From: Wolfiporia cocos
Lineage: Eukaryota > Basidiomycota > Agaricomycetes > Polyporales > Phaeolaceae
Direction: 5' to 3'
DNA: 64,000 nt
NCBI GenBank assembly: GCA_029448655.1
Contig: JACCLO010000006.1
Coordinates: 2,170,001-2,234,000, forward strand
Part shown: piece by piece, positions 34,412 to 46,799 of the stretch
Position numbering within the stretch: position 1 is the stretch's first letter
How the letters are laid out: each line of letters opens with the position of its first letter
Position numbers and translations under genes: made by a program
The notes under the pieces: generated by a model
The model's database searches: none
Told to the model about the DNA's origin: nothing
Seen by the model: only the letters and a program-made list of their open reading frames with translations

Positions 34412-35031
34412 AGTGATGTGCAGGGCCCGGCCCGGCCCAAAAGCTTTGGACGGCCCACGGCTTTCCGCTTTCCAAAGCCTCAGGCCGGGCCCTCACTGAC
34501 GGCTCACGGCTTGGCCCGGCCTAGGCCGGGGCCGAGCCGGGGCCTACCACTGCTAGGGTAGTCATCACTATAACTTCAAAAGTTTGAAGTACATCATTTT
34601 CAGCTGTTCCTTGATGAAAAGGAACATTGAGGCCTACAATTTATAGTAGGATTGAGTGTCAAAATAACCTTCCACTGGCACAGCGTTCAGTAGCGCACCT
34701 GCCATATGGGGTATCGTATAGGCGTCCAACGGTGCGCGGGAGGCTTCAACGTTAAGGATTTGACTTTTCTTTGGTTTGAAATAAACAATACAGAGGCACT
34801 ACATTGGAGTTGAGCATATTGCTATCATGTACAATCTTATATTGTAATTGCTGGACATTGTATCCATTAGAGCCACCAGGCCGGGGCTCAACGGCTCGGC
34901 CCGGCTCGGCCTGAGACACAAGCCGGGCCCTGGGCCGTCTCAAGCCGTTGTGTAAAGCCCGGCTTGGCCCGGCCCAAGTAGGGACCGGCCCGGCTCGGCT
35001 CACGGCCCAAAGCCGGGCCTGGCACATCACT
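34412..35031. mobile_element. GC-rich TIR element (hAT-like MITE)
   Basis: The left end AGTGATGTGCAGGGCCCGGC and the right end are inverted copies (AGTGATGTGCCAGGCCCGGC when read from 35031). Both arms, about 34412-34555 and 34876-35031, are built of GGCCCGGC words, while the middle is AT-rich. There is no coding capacity. The GTGATGTGCxAGGCCCGGCC type of end is common among hAT-like elements, but I find no clear 8-bp duplication at the flanks. The right end lies exactly where the neighbouring minus-strand gene loses its frame. Confidence 0.7.
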
Positions 35032-35032
35032 A

Positions 35033-36075
35033 TACAGTGAGATTGTGGCCGCGGTATTCGAGTGCTGTGAAATGGTGCATGGGAGTGAAGACAGCCAGAT
35101 GAGGGGATTGACGCGACAAGTGACGTAGTCCCAAAACGCAGGAATAGAACGATAAGCTCAAGCCGTTGGCTAATGGAGACCTGCACATTACATAGATGAT
35201 CAAACTTTCCGGAGGCAGCGACTGCAGTCTGAGTGTGAGCATGAGTTGCGGTCTTGTCACCCAAAGAGTCCCCCACAGGTAGCGCACTAGCAGCCAGATC
35301 GCGTGTCGTGGACCTAGAGTATGTCCAGTACCACCGATATTTGGCGTCAACACGATGTCCGTGTGCCCGATCAACTTGTGGTCGAGCCCAAGAATACGGA
35401 GACAGTGCGTGGGCGTCATATGCTGAAGGAGCCCAACGTTGCGATCGGAAAACGGTAGACACTCCGCAATTTGCCTCTGCGCAGTCATTGCCTCGGCTAT
35501 CCGAGGGTCTTTTGACGACGAGGTGAGCCTGACCTAGCAACGCATGGTCAACACGAAGGCGCTGGGAAATTAAATTCCTCGCCGCTGCGCTCGATGGCTC
35601 TTGGCACAGGTCAGCTGCTGTCGCGGTCAGCTGGGTACCTGCAGAGACGTAGACACAGCGAATAGGAGTTTGTCAAGAGGACGCGACATCCAGCGGAATG
35701 CGCAGCAGACGAAGATGTTTTGGTGTTAGAGTGCACCTTGCCCTGGAGGTTCTCGAGATCAGCTATTCTTAGACTGCATGTACACGCTTTGATCAGGATG
35801 CGAATTCATCCAGTAGGTACAGCCGCCTGCGAGGGCCGGAGAAAGCAAGGCAAGCACGCAGGAGCGCACTCACACGATGATAACTCGACTTCCGGACTCG
35901 GATCGAGTGCATGAATGATCGGTGGCATTGGTCTCGGGCCTCCGCACATCCGCTGAGCGAATTCAATGTGCTGCCGTTGTGCACGTACCTGGATCACTTA
36001 CTTTCGCATGATACGCTGCTGAAGGTAAACGCCGAACGCGTGCAAGCATATCGCGTTGAACTGAGCGTCGGCCAT
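35033..36075 (-). CDS. unrecognised multi-exon gene, probably 3'-truncated
   Basis: ATG at 36075 reads MADAQFNAICLHAFGVYLQQ, then an exon HIEFAQRMCGGPRPMPPIIH and ALDPSPEVELSS ending at a donor. A short piece LENLQGKV follows, then LTATAADLCQEPSSAAARNL, ISQRLRVDHALL, a 37-bp intron, AEAMTAQRQIAECLPFSDRN, and VGLLQHMTPTHCLRILGLDH, ending around 35300. The heptad-like exons suggest a coiled-coil or helical protein. I do not recognise the family. The last open frame is closed by a TAG formed at 35030-35032, the edge of the transposon at 34412-35031, so the original 3' end may be lost. Exon limits are approximate and the first intron would be unusually short. Confidence 0.45.
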
Positions 36076-37839
36076 GCGGCATGTATGCTAGCGCAGTGAC
36101 GGCACATGGACAGCGGTGCAGATGATATGCTGGAGTCATCTGTACGCAGGTACTGTGCCGACAACGACCACAAGGGGCGAGATTCGGCCGTGTGCCCGTG
36201 CATACGCGCCGGTGATTGTGGCGGCTCTATCGGGTTGCCACAATTTACGATCGGGCCAATATCGGCGGACGCCGATCACTAGAACAAGCCGTATTCAAAT
36301 GAACCTGGCCGCCGTGTATAACGTCTCGATAAGCCATAGCTCACAATAGCCTCCTTATGCAAAAGGCGATGTCGAGCTCGGTGGATAGCTGGGCTTCCAT
36401 TGCTTTCTAAGCGGGCGAAAGAGGAAGGGCGCATCAACGCGTGTTTCGTCCTTCGTGCTCTTCCACCCGGCTCGCCGTATAGGCACATCGTGCCGTTTTC
36501 ATTCGCGTCATTAATGCGCTGCGTGTTTCGATATCTCGCGCTCTTGACGTTAGAACCGGAGCGCAAGCAAGTATAACGTGCCGTGTCAGAGAACATTCGC
36601 ATTGCAAGTTTCCATAATCTGCACGACCGCATCCTACTTGCATCAGTCGCCTGCTGCGTTTTCCTCCACATAGTCGCGCCGCTGCCAATTCCGGTCTTCA
36701 AATCACCGCTTGACGCTCAAATTTTCAGTACGGTCGTCTCCGTTTCTCGCACCGCGCGGAACGCTCGAAAGCAGACGTAGGCCTCGCCGTGTCATAGACA
36801 AGCCTATTCTCCGTTCTTCATTCATGATCGTGCCCTGGTCTATCCTATTTCCGACCGGATTCTCCCTCACCAGCTCGCTTTCGTGCTGCCGGCGGCAGCC
36901 TGCTGCAAAGGTGAGGTATTTTTCGCGTGGCGGGACGCCGAACTGCCTCGACCTCCATAACTTTATCATAATTTCGTCTCCAAACTGAGGATCATTGTAT
37001 TTGAAATTTAAATATCCATGTGGACATCACTCATGTGGCGACGGCACGTTGGCTTCCTGAACGGTTACAAACAAGTACTGGGTGGCCTCAATCACTCGCA
37101 GCTAGGAAGCTCAGTGCTGCCACCAGCAAATGCACGGACTGCCGCTTCTCACCCAGTTCTTATCTCTCAGGAGACGGGGAACATCTCAAATGCTCCCTAG
37201 CGCCGATATCGTGTGCATCCCCGCGTCCTCGGAGATCGTTCTAGTGGCGACCGCCCAGTAGGGTGTGCGCCCACATGCTGGCTGTACCTCGACGCTCCCA
37301 TTCGAGGCAGTCTAGTCGTTGGAGGCACCCAGTCTGGCCATACGCTTCGTCGCTCGTACGTGCATTGTTTTGTCTTGGCTCAAGATGCGTCTTATCTGTC
37401 ACCGGACGCCTGATCCCAGGACGTCTACACCTCCTTAATGCGATGCGTACCCTATACGCAGCCGTGCACATGAATGACAGAAGCCTGCAGCCGTGCCTTC
37501 ATTCAATTACCCCGCGTCGTCCGCTCATGCCTTATCTCGACCGCTGCGCTTCTCAGCTCGCCGCCAGCGCCGAGCGCAGATTTCCATGAGCATGGTCGTG
37601 GCTGATGGGCCCGCATGGGCTTCCCGCCGCCCGGCCGTGCAGAAGCTCGCGATAATCAGCCGTGCACCTACGCGCACAGTGACACGCACACGCGGTTCAC
37701 ATGCGCGCTATTGTGAGCTGCATGGCGACCCAGTGCCGAACACGGACGCGGATGCAGGGTGCATACTTGCCTCGCGCGCTGCCCGAGCTTATAAGGGCCC
37801 GCCAGGTGCGTCCGGACCCACACCCCTCCCTTCCCCATC
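36076..37839. other. long intergenic region upstream of chitinase
   Basis: I see no supported gene in these 1.76 kb. Long open frames occur on both strands but are biased and match nothing I know. The right end is the chitinase promoter. Confidence 0.45.
37789..37795 (+). promoter_or_regulatory. TATA box of the chitinase gene
   Basis: TTATAAG lies about 50 bp upstream of the chitinase ATG at 37840, a normal distance for a short fungal 5' leader. No other TATA-like word competes nearby. Confidence 0.5.
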
Positions 37840-40089
37840 ATGGTTCTCAGCAGGTCCTCGTCCGCCTTCTGGCTCGGCCTTTCGGCCCTCGCTTCTGGCC
37901 TTCTTCCAGCATACGCGTACGATAATAGCGCCAGCGACAACGTGAGTCGTGCGGCTTATGTTCGATAGGCATGGGACTCATACGCTTTATGATTGCAGCT
38001 TGCTGTGTACGTTGCTCATAGAGACGCGATGTGCCGTATTAATACTGTCACGATAGCTACTGGGGACAGAACTCGTACGGGGCGACGGGCACAAACACGG
38101 CGTACTACCAGCAGAACCTGTCCTACTACTGCCAGGTACGCGCGGCGTCGTACCCTTAGAACACCAGCGCTGACCTCCTCCAATAGGATGACGTGATCAA
38201 CGCGTTCCCGATCGCGTTCCTCAACGTCTTCTTTGGTGAAGGTGGCGAGCCGTCTATCGACCTTGCTAACGTATGTCCATGTCCTTCCTCTTCCTTCCCT
38301 CTTGCTCACTCGTTCACGTCATGCGCACACAGATCTGTAGCACAGCGAACGACCCGGTCTTCGAGGGCACACAGCTTCCGGTCTGCACCTTCATGGCGTC
38401 AGACATCGAGACGTGCCAGTCGGCGGGCAAGATCGTGACGATCTCGCTCGGCGGCGCGACGGGCTCGGCAGGCTTCTCGAACGAAAGCCAGGCAGAGGAA
38501 TTCGCGAACACGATCTGGAACCTCTTCCTCGGCGGGTCGAGCGACATCCGCCCGTTCGGCGACGCGGTGCTCGACGGGTGCGTCTCGCCTTCTCTTCGCG
38601 CGGTAGCGCGCCTCCTTCCTGCGTGATGGCTGATGGCTAGTCGTGTGACGCAGCGTGGACTTGGACATCGAGGGCGGCTCGACGGAGTACTTCACCAACT
38701 TCGTGTCGACGCTCCGTGGCCTCATGAACGGCGGTGATAAATCGTAAGTGCGCGCGTTATCGCGCCGCTTGCAGCGCGCTTACGCGAGCCTGGGGCTTCT
38801 TGCAGGTACTATCTCACTGCGGCGCCTCAGTGTCCCTTCCCGGATGCGTACATCGGCAGGTCAGTTGCTTCAAATCGGGTGCGAGCTGCCACATTGAGCT
38901 GACTCTCGCCGTGGCAGCGTGATCAACGCAGAGTCGTTTGACGCGATCTACGTGCAGTTCTGTGAGTGCCCCGGCTTGCGCTCCCGATCGCGATGGAGTA
39001 CTGACTCGATGCGCGATACAGACAACAACTACTGTGAGCTGACGAACTACGACGACTCGAACGACTGGGACTACAGCACGTGGTACGCACAACACCGCAT
39101 CCTTGAGTACTCTGCACACCTCATCCCTGATCTTCCGCAGGGACAACTGGGCGAAGAACACGTCGCCGAACCCGAACGTGAAGGTCTACATCGGCGCGCC
39201 CGCCGCGCAAGCCGCCGCGGGCTCGGGCTACGTCGACGCCGCGACGCTCGGCGCGATCGCAGTGGCGACTCAAGAGAACTACTCCTCTTTCGGCGGAATT
39301 ATGCTCTGGGACGCCTCGCAGGCATATGGTGCGTGTTTCCAGCTATCCTTTCATATCTTAAAGACCGGCATGTTGATGAGTTTGCCCGGCAGCGAACGAC
39401 CGGTACGACGCGGCGGTGAAGAGCTACCTGACTGGCTCGGGGGCGTCCACGACGACTACGGAGGCGGTCGTGCCGCCAACGACAACGACAACGGCAACAC
39501 CGACGACGACGAGCTCTACACCAACGACAACGAGCTCTACACCAACAACGACGAGCTCTGCACCGACGACGACGACGACGGCGTCCGCAGGCGACTGCGC
39601 GGGCGTCGCGGCGTGGGTCGCGAACGTTGCTGTGAGTGTCGAAGTCTTCCCGTTTCAGCTCCAGGATTGACTTCGATGCTGCTAGTACACTGCCGGCGAC
39701 CAGGTCGTCTACAAGTAGGTCATCTCCCCTGCCCACTCCGCTATGGTGCTGACGAATCTTTCTTCCAGCGGCGACCTCTGGACGGCCAACTGGTGGACGT
39801 ACGCTAACACTCCTGGAGGTACGATCCCGAGAACGCCACATCCGCTGTACACGTACTCACCGTCTCGTCTCATCTTACAGACGCTTCAGGCAGCTGGACG
39901 GACGATGGCACGTGCACAACGACCGGCGTTGCTGCCGGCACGTTCGTCAAGGTCGCGTACCAGAGCAAGGAGGCGCCGCTGAATGTCGGGCCGAAGGTGT
40001 CCGCGGCGCCCAACCTCTCCTTGTCGTCCGCGCTGGCGGCGAAGACTGCGCCACCCACGCGGCGAAACTCGCGCTTCTTCCGGCTCTAA
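37840..40089 (+). CDS. secreted GH18 class III chitinase with chitin-binding tail
   Basis: The start MVLSRSSSAFWLGLSALASG followed by LLPAYAYDN is a signal peptide. The catalytic domain is spread over many exons: VYWGQNSYGATGTNTAYYQQ, DDVINAFPIAFLNVFF, GKIVTISLGGATGSAGF, the active-site DGVDLDIEGG (DxxDxDxE, acid Glu present), YYLTAAPQCPFPDAYIG, FDAIYVQF, KVYIGAPAAQAAAGSGYV and GGIMLWDASQAY. A Thr/Ser-rich linker (TTTSSTPTTTSS) comes next, then a CBM5/12-like chitin-binding module CAGVAAWVANVA-YTAGDQVVYKGDLWTANWW. The GH18 domain cleaves beta-1,4 GlcNAc links in chitin, in wall remodelling or in attacking other fungi. The C-terminal 45 residues after the module are basic and unusual. Confidence 0.93.
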
Positions 40090-40655
40090 GCATGAGCCTT
40101 GCCTTCGCGGTAGCGGCAGTGGCGTGGCCGCTATCGCACTGCTCAATGGGTGGAATGGAAAGCTACCAGCTTCTCCTTCCGCTTCCATGCGGGCTCGCCA
40201 TACACTCGCATTGAGATAATCATACAGGGCGCAAAACACGCTATACGAGAAGCGCTGCAATTTTACGACACGACACGACTGCCGCGGGCCTGCGGCACCC
40301 CTATTCTTATCTTGACTCACATTATCTCCTTCTCTTGCTCCTCGCATTGATACCTTCTGCCGCCGCGGTTTGATACCGCCTCTGCATATGTATGTCTGGC
40401 TGCTCGTTGTATCTTTACATACGTATACCTATCGCGTGTTGTTGTTGTCGGGATTATTGCTGCAATCTCATCGTTCTCGGGCTTTCTGCCTTAGGTTGGC
40501 ACGAGAACAAGGAGGTATGACGTCTGCTCTCCACAATGCCATTGGCCATTGGAGAGACCTCTGCGCGGCGTCACACATCTATCGTCGGCGACAATCATTT
40601 CAAGTAGCTCGCAGAATTTACTGTCTAATCGATAGTTTGATTGCGTCTTAGTGAT
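40090..40655. other. intergenic
   Basis: 3' region of the chitinase and promoter of the first sulfite-oxidase gene. No further features are recognised. Confidence 0.5.
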
Positions 40656-42029
40656 ATGGATTTCTCGAGGGAGCCGCCGCACTCTGACAAGCTGCAGGTC
40701 CGCAAAGACCATCCCTGGAACGCGGAGCCGGACGTGGCGGCGCTCGTGGAGCATCCAATCACGCCTGAAGAGCTCGTGTACTGTCGTAACCACTGTGAGC
40801 GAAGCATACACGCAATATCCCGAGAAGGAGATTGAATTCACAATGACGGTCAACAGGTCCCATCGAAGAATTAAATGGAGATTCGTTCACAGTCAAATTC
40901 GATGGTTTGGTCTCAAACGAGCAGACATACACAGTGAATGAGCTGAAAGCGACGTTCGCACGCAAGGAGGTCGTTGCAGCTCTACAAGTAAGCTAGCGAC
41001 GCTGCTCAACAGGCACTTATATTCATCTGCCCCAACCCACACAGTGCGCAGGCAACCGCCGCAGGACGATGCAGGACAGGACGCACAAGGAGGTCGAGGG
41101 CGTCGTCTGGCAGGACGGGACGATCGCGAACTGCAGGTGGGCCGGCGCAAGCATGCGCGAGATCCTGCAGCGCGTGGAGGCGCCGGGCGAGATGGACCCA
41201 CGGATGCAGCGCCTCCACCTGTGCTTTGCGTCGCACGCGGCGCCGTGCGAGAACGATGCGTGGTTCGGGGCGTCGATACCACTGGCGAAAGTGCTCGACG
41301 AGAAGGACGTCCTCCTTGCGTATGAAGTGAGAGCGGACGCCACATTCATAAAGTGGCGTGCGGATGGCTGAGCTGTATGTATGCAGATGAATGGGAGGAC
41401 ACTAAGTCCAGACCATGGGTACCCGCTCCGCGTCGTCGTACCCGGATATACGGGCGCGCGGTGGGTGAAATGGGTGGACCGGATCACCATCGCTGAGCGG
41501 GAGTCGGCGAACTTCTACCAACAGAGGGACTACAAGGTGCTCCCGGCGAACGTGAGTGGGTAGCTTATCACAGACATCGCGCGTCTCACAGCCGGAAATG
41601 CAGGTGCAGAGCCACGACACAGCAGACAGCGAGGACTGGTGGTCCAGAGTCCCTGCGATCCAGGCGAACCCGCTCAACTCCGCGGTGGCATCCGCCAAGG
41701 TCGTCCCGCCTAACGTGCTGCACGTAAAGGGGTATGCCGTCCGCGGGCCCTCCGGGCAGGTGCGCGAGGTGCAGGTGAGCGTCGACGAGGGAAAGACATG
41801 GCTGCCTGCCACGATTACCTATCAGGAGGGCCGCTGGAGCTGGACGCTGTGGGAGGCATACGTTGGGTTGGAGCAGATGAAGAATGCGAGACAGGGAAAG
41901 GTATGGTGCCGTGCGGTGGACGTCAGCGACGTGGCGCAGGAGATAGATATGGATTGGAACCTGCGGGGTGTGGCGTATTCTGCGGTTGACGAGAAAGACG
42001 TGCCACAGCTACTGTATTCCGCTCGGTAG
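40656..42029 (+). CDS. sulfite-oxidase-family molybdenum enzyme, copy 1
   Basis: Five exons (40656-40794, 40857-40987, 41045-41326, 41387-41551, 41604-42029) encode 380 residues. The start is [20 protein letters not shown]. The molybdopterin domain has [13 protein letters not shown], then VVAALQCAGNRR, whose Cys ligates molybdenum, then [39 protein letters not shown] and [11 protein letters not shown]. The Mo-co dimerisation domain follows with [20 protein letters not shown] and [12 protein letters not shown]. There is no cytochrome b5 or mitochondrial presequence, so it resembles plant-type, oxygen-using sulfite oxidases. Odd point: the first splice gives NHCP where copies 2 and 3 have NHGP. 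Two paralogues lie within 14 kb on the other strand. Confidence 0.9.
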
Positions 42030-42776
42030 TCATCAGAGTTCAAGCAGGGTACTGATTTTGCTGTCGATTATTCGTTGTGAAAGAGCTTCGAAAGAGCACT
42101 CACCATGCCGCAGTGCTATAGCTAGCCACGCGTAGAAATAGGCCTCAACGAACCTCTGGTGCCTGGGGCCGTAATATTTGATCGTGATCGACTGATAGTG
42201 TGGCTTGAGCCGAATTTGTCTTGTCCTTGCTTCATTGAGTCGTCGGAACCAGCATCGCACTATCATCAATGGAAAACCCAGCTCAGAATACTGAACGACA
42301 GCGACGGCTCATCATCTTAATCACGATTCAGAGCTCTCTGACTTGGAATGGCATCCCGCCTCGCGAGAGCTGTGAAAGGACTCACGAGTCTTCCCAGACT
42401 GGAATGTCGGCTTGATACTACCAAATATCGAATTTCGTCAACCACCAGTATCATGAGGGGTTGGAGTACTTCAATGCCGAAGGAAACGCGCTGAGCAATT
42501 CTCGTCTTCTGACGCCGTCCCACGTTGCGTCTGCAAGGCTGCAGAACAACCCGGTTTCTCTTCCGCTCGTTCATCTATCGCGACATATATCGGAGTGATT
42601 GTCTTTTGATTACGGCTCGTCCTAACGCGATAGGACATTGCTCGCTCCTCGCTCAAGCTCCGAGAATCTCGACGCTCATCGCGGTCACTCAATTCCTGAT
42701 CTATGACACAAGCTACCGGCTCATAGCGCATGCCTCGTTGCACACATCTGACGAATGAAGACACCGCTGCGCCCTG
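42030..42776. other. intergenic
   Basis: No supported gene; open frames here are short and unremarkable. The right end is upstream of the coiled-coil gene. Confidence 0.5.
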
Positions 42777-44296
42777 ATGAACTCCCTGTGGAACTTCCTC
42801 GATTGGATTTTGCCTTCTATACGGCTAGCTGACGATCTGGACGACCCCCACGCCTTGTCCGACGACGGTTATTCCGCTACGTCTTCGTTACCCAGGATTC
42901 GCGACCAGTACACACACGATCTACGGAGGGAGTGGGCGAGGGAGCAGGAGCGGGAGCGAGAGCGTTTGCGAGAAAGGGAGAAGGACCGCCAGCGGGTCCT
43001 CGCCTTGGAGCGCGACAACGCCGCCCTCCGCCAGAGGGTCGCCTCTTTGGAGAATGATCTGCAGTTGACCCGGCGCTCTCTCGCAATGCACACACTCCTC
43101 TCCACGCCCACCCCTGCCCCAGGTAGTCCCACCCGGTCCTCCCAAACTCATCACATACCTGCCCTCGATCTGCAGACTTCATATGAGTCGCTAGTATCTG
43201 CGTATCAACTGACACGGCGCGCACTTCAGGAGCGCAACGAGGAAGTCGCCAGTCTCAAATCCTTCCTCAGCAAAAACGACGAATGGTCGGGCGCACAGCT
43301 CATTCAAGCCTTGCGCGACCTCAACTCGGAGATCGTCCAGCTCGCAGCATCGGTCGCGGATGAGTTCTCACCCGTGCTAGACCGCCGCGTAGACCTCACT
43401 CGTCAATCCGACCGAGAGCTCGTCAACGGCGCACTAGGGCCTGTGATACTCAATTTGCTCGTCACACGCGATCACACCGCGGACCCGACGCTCGTGCAGT
43501 TCGCGATCCAGGCTTGGGAAATCTTCTGCATCGGGCGCGTCCTCGACGCTTTCTGCTTCGGACTGCCCGCGGAAGTCGACAACTTCTTGACAGGTGTGTT
43601 CGAGCACATGCACCATGTCGGTCAGTCTGCCCGCTACCACGCACGTATGTAACTTCACACCACCAAATAGAACAGCAGCCCACGACCTCCCGCTGGCGTG
43701 CGCTCACCTACACGCACGCACGCGCGCTCCTAGTCGCGCAGGGGGCGCCTTCGCCGTTCCACAAGCTCACAGAGACGAACATCCGCGGGCTGCTTGCGAT
43801 CCTCGTCCTCAGCGGCTGCACTGACTCGCGCGGACTGCACCGCGAGCCGCTGCGCGCGCGCTTCGGTGGGGCGCTTGCGCGCATCAGCGAGCGCGCGGAG
43901 CGCATCGCGGGTGCGGTCAGGGAGGGCGTGATGAGCGGCGCGTTCGAGGTCGCGTGGGTGCCCGCCCGGGGCGTGGGCGCGCGGCGGGAGAGAGAGAGCG
44001 CGCGCGAGTCGTGGTATGACCCGGGCGCGGCGGACAACGTGTACGAGGGGCACGGGTCGGAGCACAGTCGCGTGCTCTGTACTGTGGAGTTTGGGTTGGC
44101 TTGTGTACGGCGGGCAGAGTGGGCGGCTCCTGACCCCGAGGTCCAGGAAGCTAATGATCTGAGGTCCAAGTCAAGCGACCGTGCTAGTCCGAGTGACAAC
44201 GGCAATAGGACAGTTCATCACAAGAGCGGGTCTTTGACCCGTAGTCTACTGCTCAAGCCGAAGGTTCTTCTAGAGTCTGTCGCAGAGATTTTGTGA
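42777..44296 (+). CDS. coiled-coil protein of unknown function
   Basis: Two exons (42777-43620, 43671-44296) encode 489 residues. After MNSLWNFLDWILPSI comes an acidic stretch. A strongly charged coiled coil at about residues 45-105 (REQERERERLREREKDRQRV, LERDNAALRQRVASLENDLQ) is followed by a Pro/Ser linker and a second helical segment (YESLVSAYQLTRRALQERNE, EVASLKSFLSKNDEWSG). A mostly helical C-terminal half contains SVADEFSPVLDRR, TLVQFAIQAWEIFCIGRVLD and TETNIRGLLAILVLSGCTD. The 50-bp intron joins HHV to EQQPTTSRWRAL in frame. Long coiled-coil proteins with this layout occur across basidiomycetes without a known role. No catalytic motif is visible. Confidence 0.8.
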
Positions 44297-44689
44297 TACG
44301 GTAACTTGAGCATGTATAGACAAAGGGTGAGCCACTTTCTGCTGAATACCCACTTTTCGCCGATAGGTAGCTGATCGATTCAGTTCAGTTTGGGTCCTGC
44401 TCAGCATGGGCGCCAAAGCGCGTTAGAGCGCTATCATCTATCATAACATCAATAATAGCGGTTGTTCCCTCCTCCGCCGGGACTATGCATTCGTATGCGC
44501 ATTTCATTTCCTGCCTTAACGCGGTACAGGACGTGTTTTGATGTCGCTTTCTTGGACATGTATGGAATAGCCCACTGTAACTGCTGTGCCTCATATGATC
44601 TGTACGATACATAGGCAACGGCGTTCGACAATTATGTCGCACTGAATACTTTCAACGAGCGGTGAATCTAGCTGTCGGAGCAAACAACG
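44297..44689. other. intergenic
   Basis: No gene or repeat recognised. Confidence 0.5.
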
Positions 44690-46799
44690 ATGTCAAGGTC
44701 TAAGCTACCGGGAATCACAAACGTACTCGCTCACAGCGAGCTTCCTCAGTTGTCGAGGCAATGGACCTTGACGTTGGATACTGGCGAAATATTCTACTTT
44801 TCCGGAGTTTTGGTCAACAGAACAGGGGGCCATCGGTGCCACTGTCGCACGTGATGGCCTAGAGACATCCACAGCAACTCATCTGATAGCCTTTTTTTCC
44901 TACTACAGCTTCGCCATCGGAACCGCCTCTGCCTTGTTGCATCCTGTTCTTGCCCTTACCGTCGCAGGCTTCATACGGTTCAAACAAACCCACATCTTAG
45001 GTCTTTCAATAAAAGACGACCCCAATTCTACGCAATGGGTACTACAAGCTATAGAACATACAGGCATAAGGGACGATACCTCTCCTATTACTCTTGGCAG
45101 AACGGACAGCCTCACTGCATTGGATCATTTAATTGTCAAGATCCCACGGACCCGAGAAAAGTTCCGGGAGTGGCTGGAGTCGACTCGCCAATGGGTGGAT
45201 GCACGAATTCAGGCTCATGATCCCGAAGTCGAGGACATGATGATGCGAATCTCGTGGTGGGAGCCCGACACGGGTGAAGTCACTGAAATAGACTTATGCT
45301 CTCGTGAAGAATCAGTGATAAGCGGCCGGAATCCGAGACCCATCCAGCAAATTGGCTCTTCGAATTGGATCTCGACAATTTGATCTTCTATGTCGAGGGA
45401 TCTCCCATATTCCATTTGGAACATTTACCCCCCGCACAATCAGGATTCGCCTTCGAAGCCAGCCTGACGTGGGACCATTATGGATCCTGGGGATTGAACG
45501 CTGATGTGCCACGCGAGTACAGTAACATTAACCACCTCACGGCACCTCCTGTCGACGAACGTACCGTGCAGGACTACGGACGATACGGATGCACAAGTGT
45601 CACATTGGATGAGCTCCTAGAACTAAATCCTGAGCTCACGCCAACGGCATGCGGTTCGCGCACGCTTCTTCGAGGTCTGCGTAAGCTCGTTGCTTTACTA
45701 CTTCACGACTGGGAGGGTGCGATCGATGGAGCTTGCTCGCAATCGCAGCAGATTGTCTAGCAGCGACTTCAAGTTTGCTACATCGCTCATCATGATCGGT
45801 CTATCGTCGCTGTTCAAGGATGGGATCCGCTCAATGGAACGGCTCTTGTCCTTGTCACGGTCCACAAATGGAGAGCCACAGCCAGATCCTCCTCTCGAAG
45901 AGCAAGATTACTTGTGGCCGCAAAAAGATCTCTGTGTGCGCATCTGCACGCACCTGCACGATCGGGACAATCTGCAAGCAGCAGTGTCTGATATTGTGAC
46001 AGAGGCCATGCGGTATGCAGGTCCCCGCGGGATCGTATACGGGGTGGCATTTTCGGTATTCCATATCGTGATCGTCAGCATCCACAAGAATGCAGACCGG
46101 AATGCTAGCGTTACCGTTAGGCACACTCCCCCATTAGCATTCATTCCCTCTCCTTTCGCCAAGTCTCCGTCCACACCGGGTATTGACGCTCTCGCACTGC
46201 TAGCACTCAGAGTGAGCTTCGACTGGAGAGTAGCGCTCTCTACATATTATCAACCTCCTGCGTTCTACCAAGTCTCTAGTCTGTCGTCCTCACAGGAACC
46301 TAAACCTCTACCTCGCAACAATCGTCTAAAAAAGCTGCCACTAGAGTTGCTCAAGCAGATTGCGGACCATCTTACCAAGACATCTGACCTCGTCAACTTT
46401 GCGATGACATCATCCCAGGGAATGGCTGCTGCCGAATCGTTCCTGAGATATCCTCACATTGGGGATTATCCTTTGCTAGTGGTCAAAGGTCTCAGCATCA
46501 ATGGTTTTGGCCCCGAAGAAGAGTATTACGGACGATCGCTATCATGGCGGCCGGACGCGGAGGCTGATTCACCTGGACACCAGCACCTGCGGACAGGTGC
46601 CTTTCTGACGATTAACGATACCCATAACACACCACTGGTTCTTATGTTCGGCCATCATTTCACAGTGCGCACCGAGTTAGAACCTCTAAGACGCTCTTGG
46701 GTTTCCATGCCTTACTCGAGGGTTTACCCACTGACCGAGATTGACGAACTTAACGGTACGCAGCTTGGAGATAAGGCTCGGCAGTCGGACGAATCTTGA
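44690..46799 (+). pseudogene. F-box-like hypothetical protein with broken frame
   Basis: The coding signal is continuous but changes frame at least three times. MSRSKLPGITNVLAHSELPQ starts at 44690; the frame shifts near 44800 to IAFFSYYSFAIGTASALLHP. It shifts again near 45310, between DPEVEDMMMRISWWEPDTGE and KRPESETHPANWLFELDLDN, and again near 45740, before LSSSDFKFATSLIMIGLSS. The last frame runs to 46799 and contains an F-box-like piece KKLPLELLKQIADHLTKTSD. I found no GT-AG introns that repair these shifts. Either this is a recent pseudogene or the assembly has indels here. The overall family is unknown to me; the long length and late F-box recall single-copy basidiomycete hypothetical proteins. 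Confidence 0.45.

Noticed and set aside
34752..35540. A single 262-codon minus-strand gene running through the GC-rich element
   Set aside because: The frame crosses an intron and then runs into the transposon (proline/arginine-rich GGCCCGGC translation). The spliced reading in the neighbouring frame is more gene-like.
36279..36701. 140-codon minus-strand frame between the unknown gene and the chitinase
   Set aside because: Arg/Ser-rich with no motif; an overlapping frame on the same strand is equally open, so coding is unsupported.
43708..44205. Long minus-strand open frame opposite the coiled-coil gene
   Set aside because: It is a shadow produced by GC-rich codon bias of the plus-strand gene; the composition is Arg/Ser/Pro-rich without motifs.
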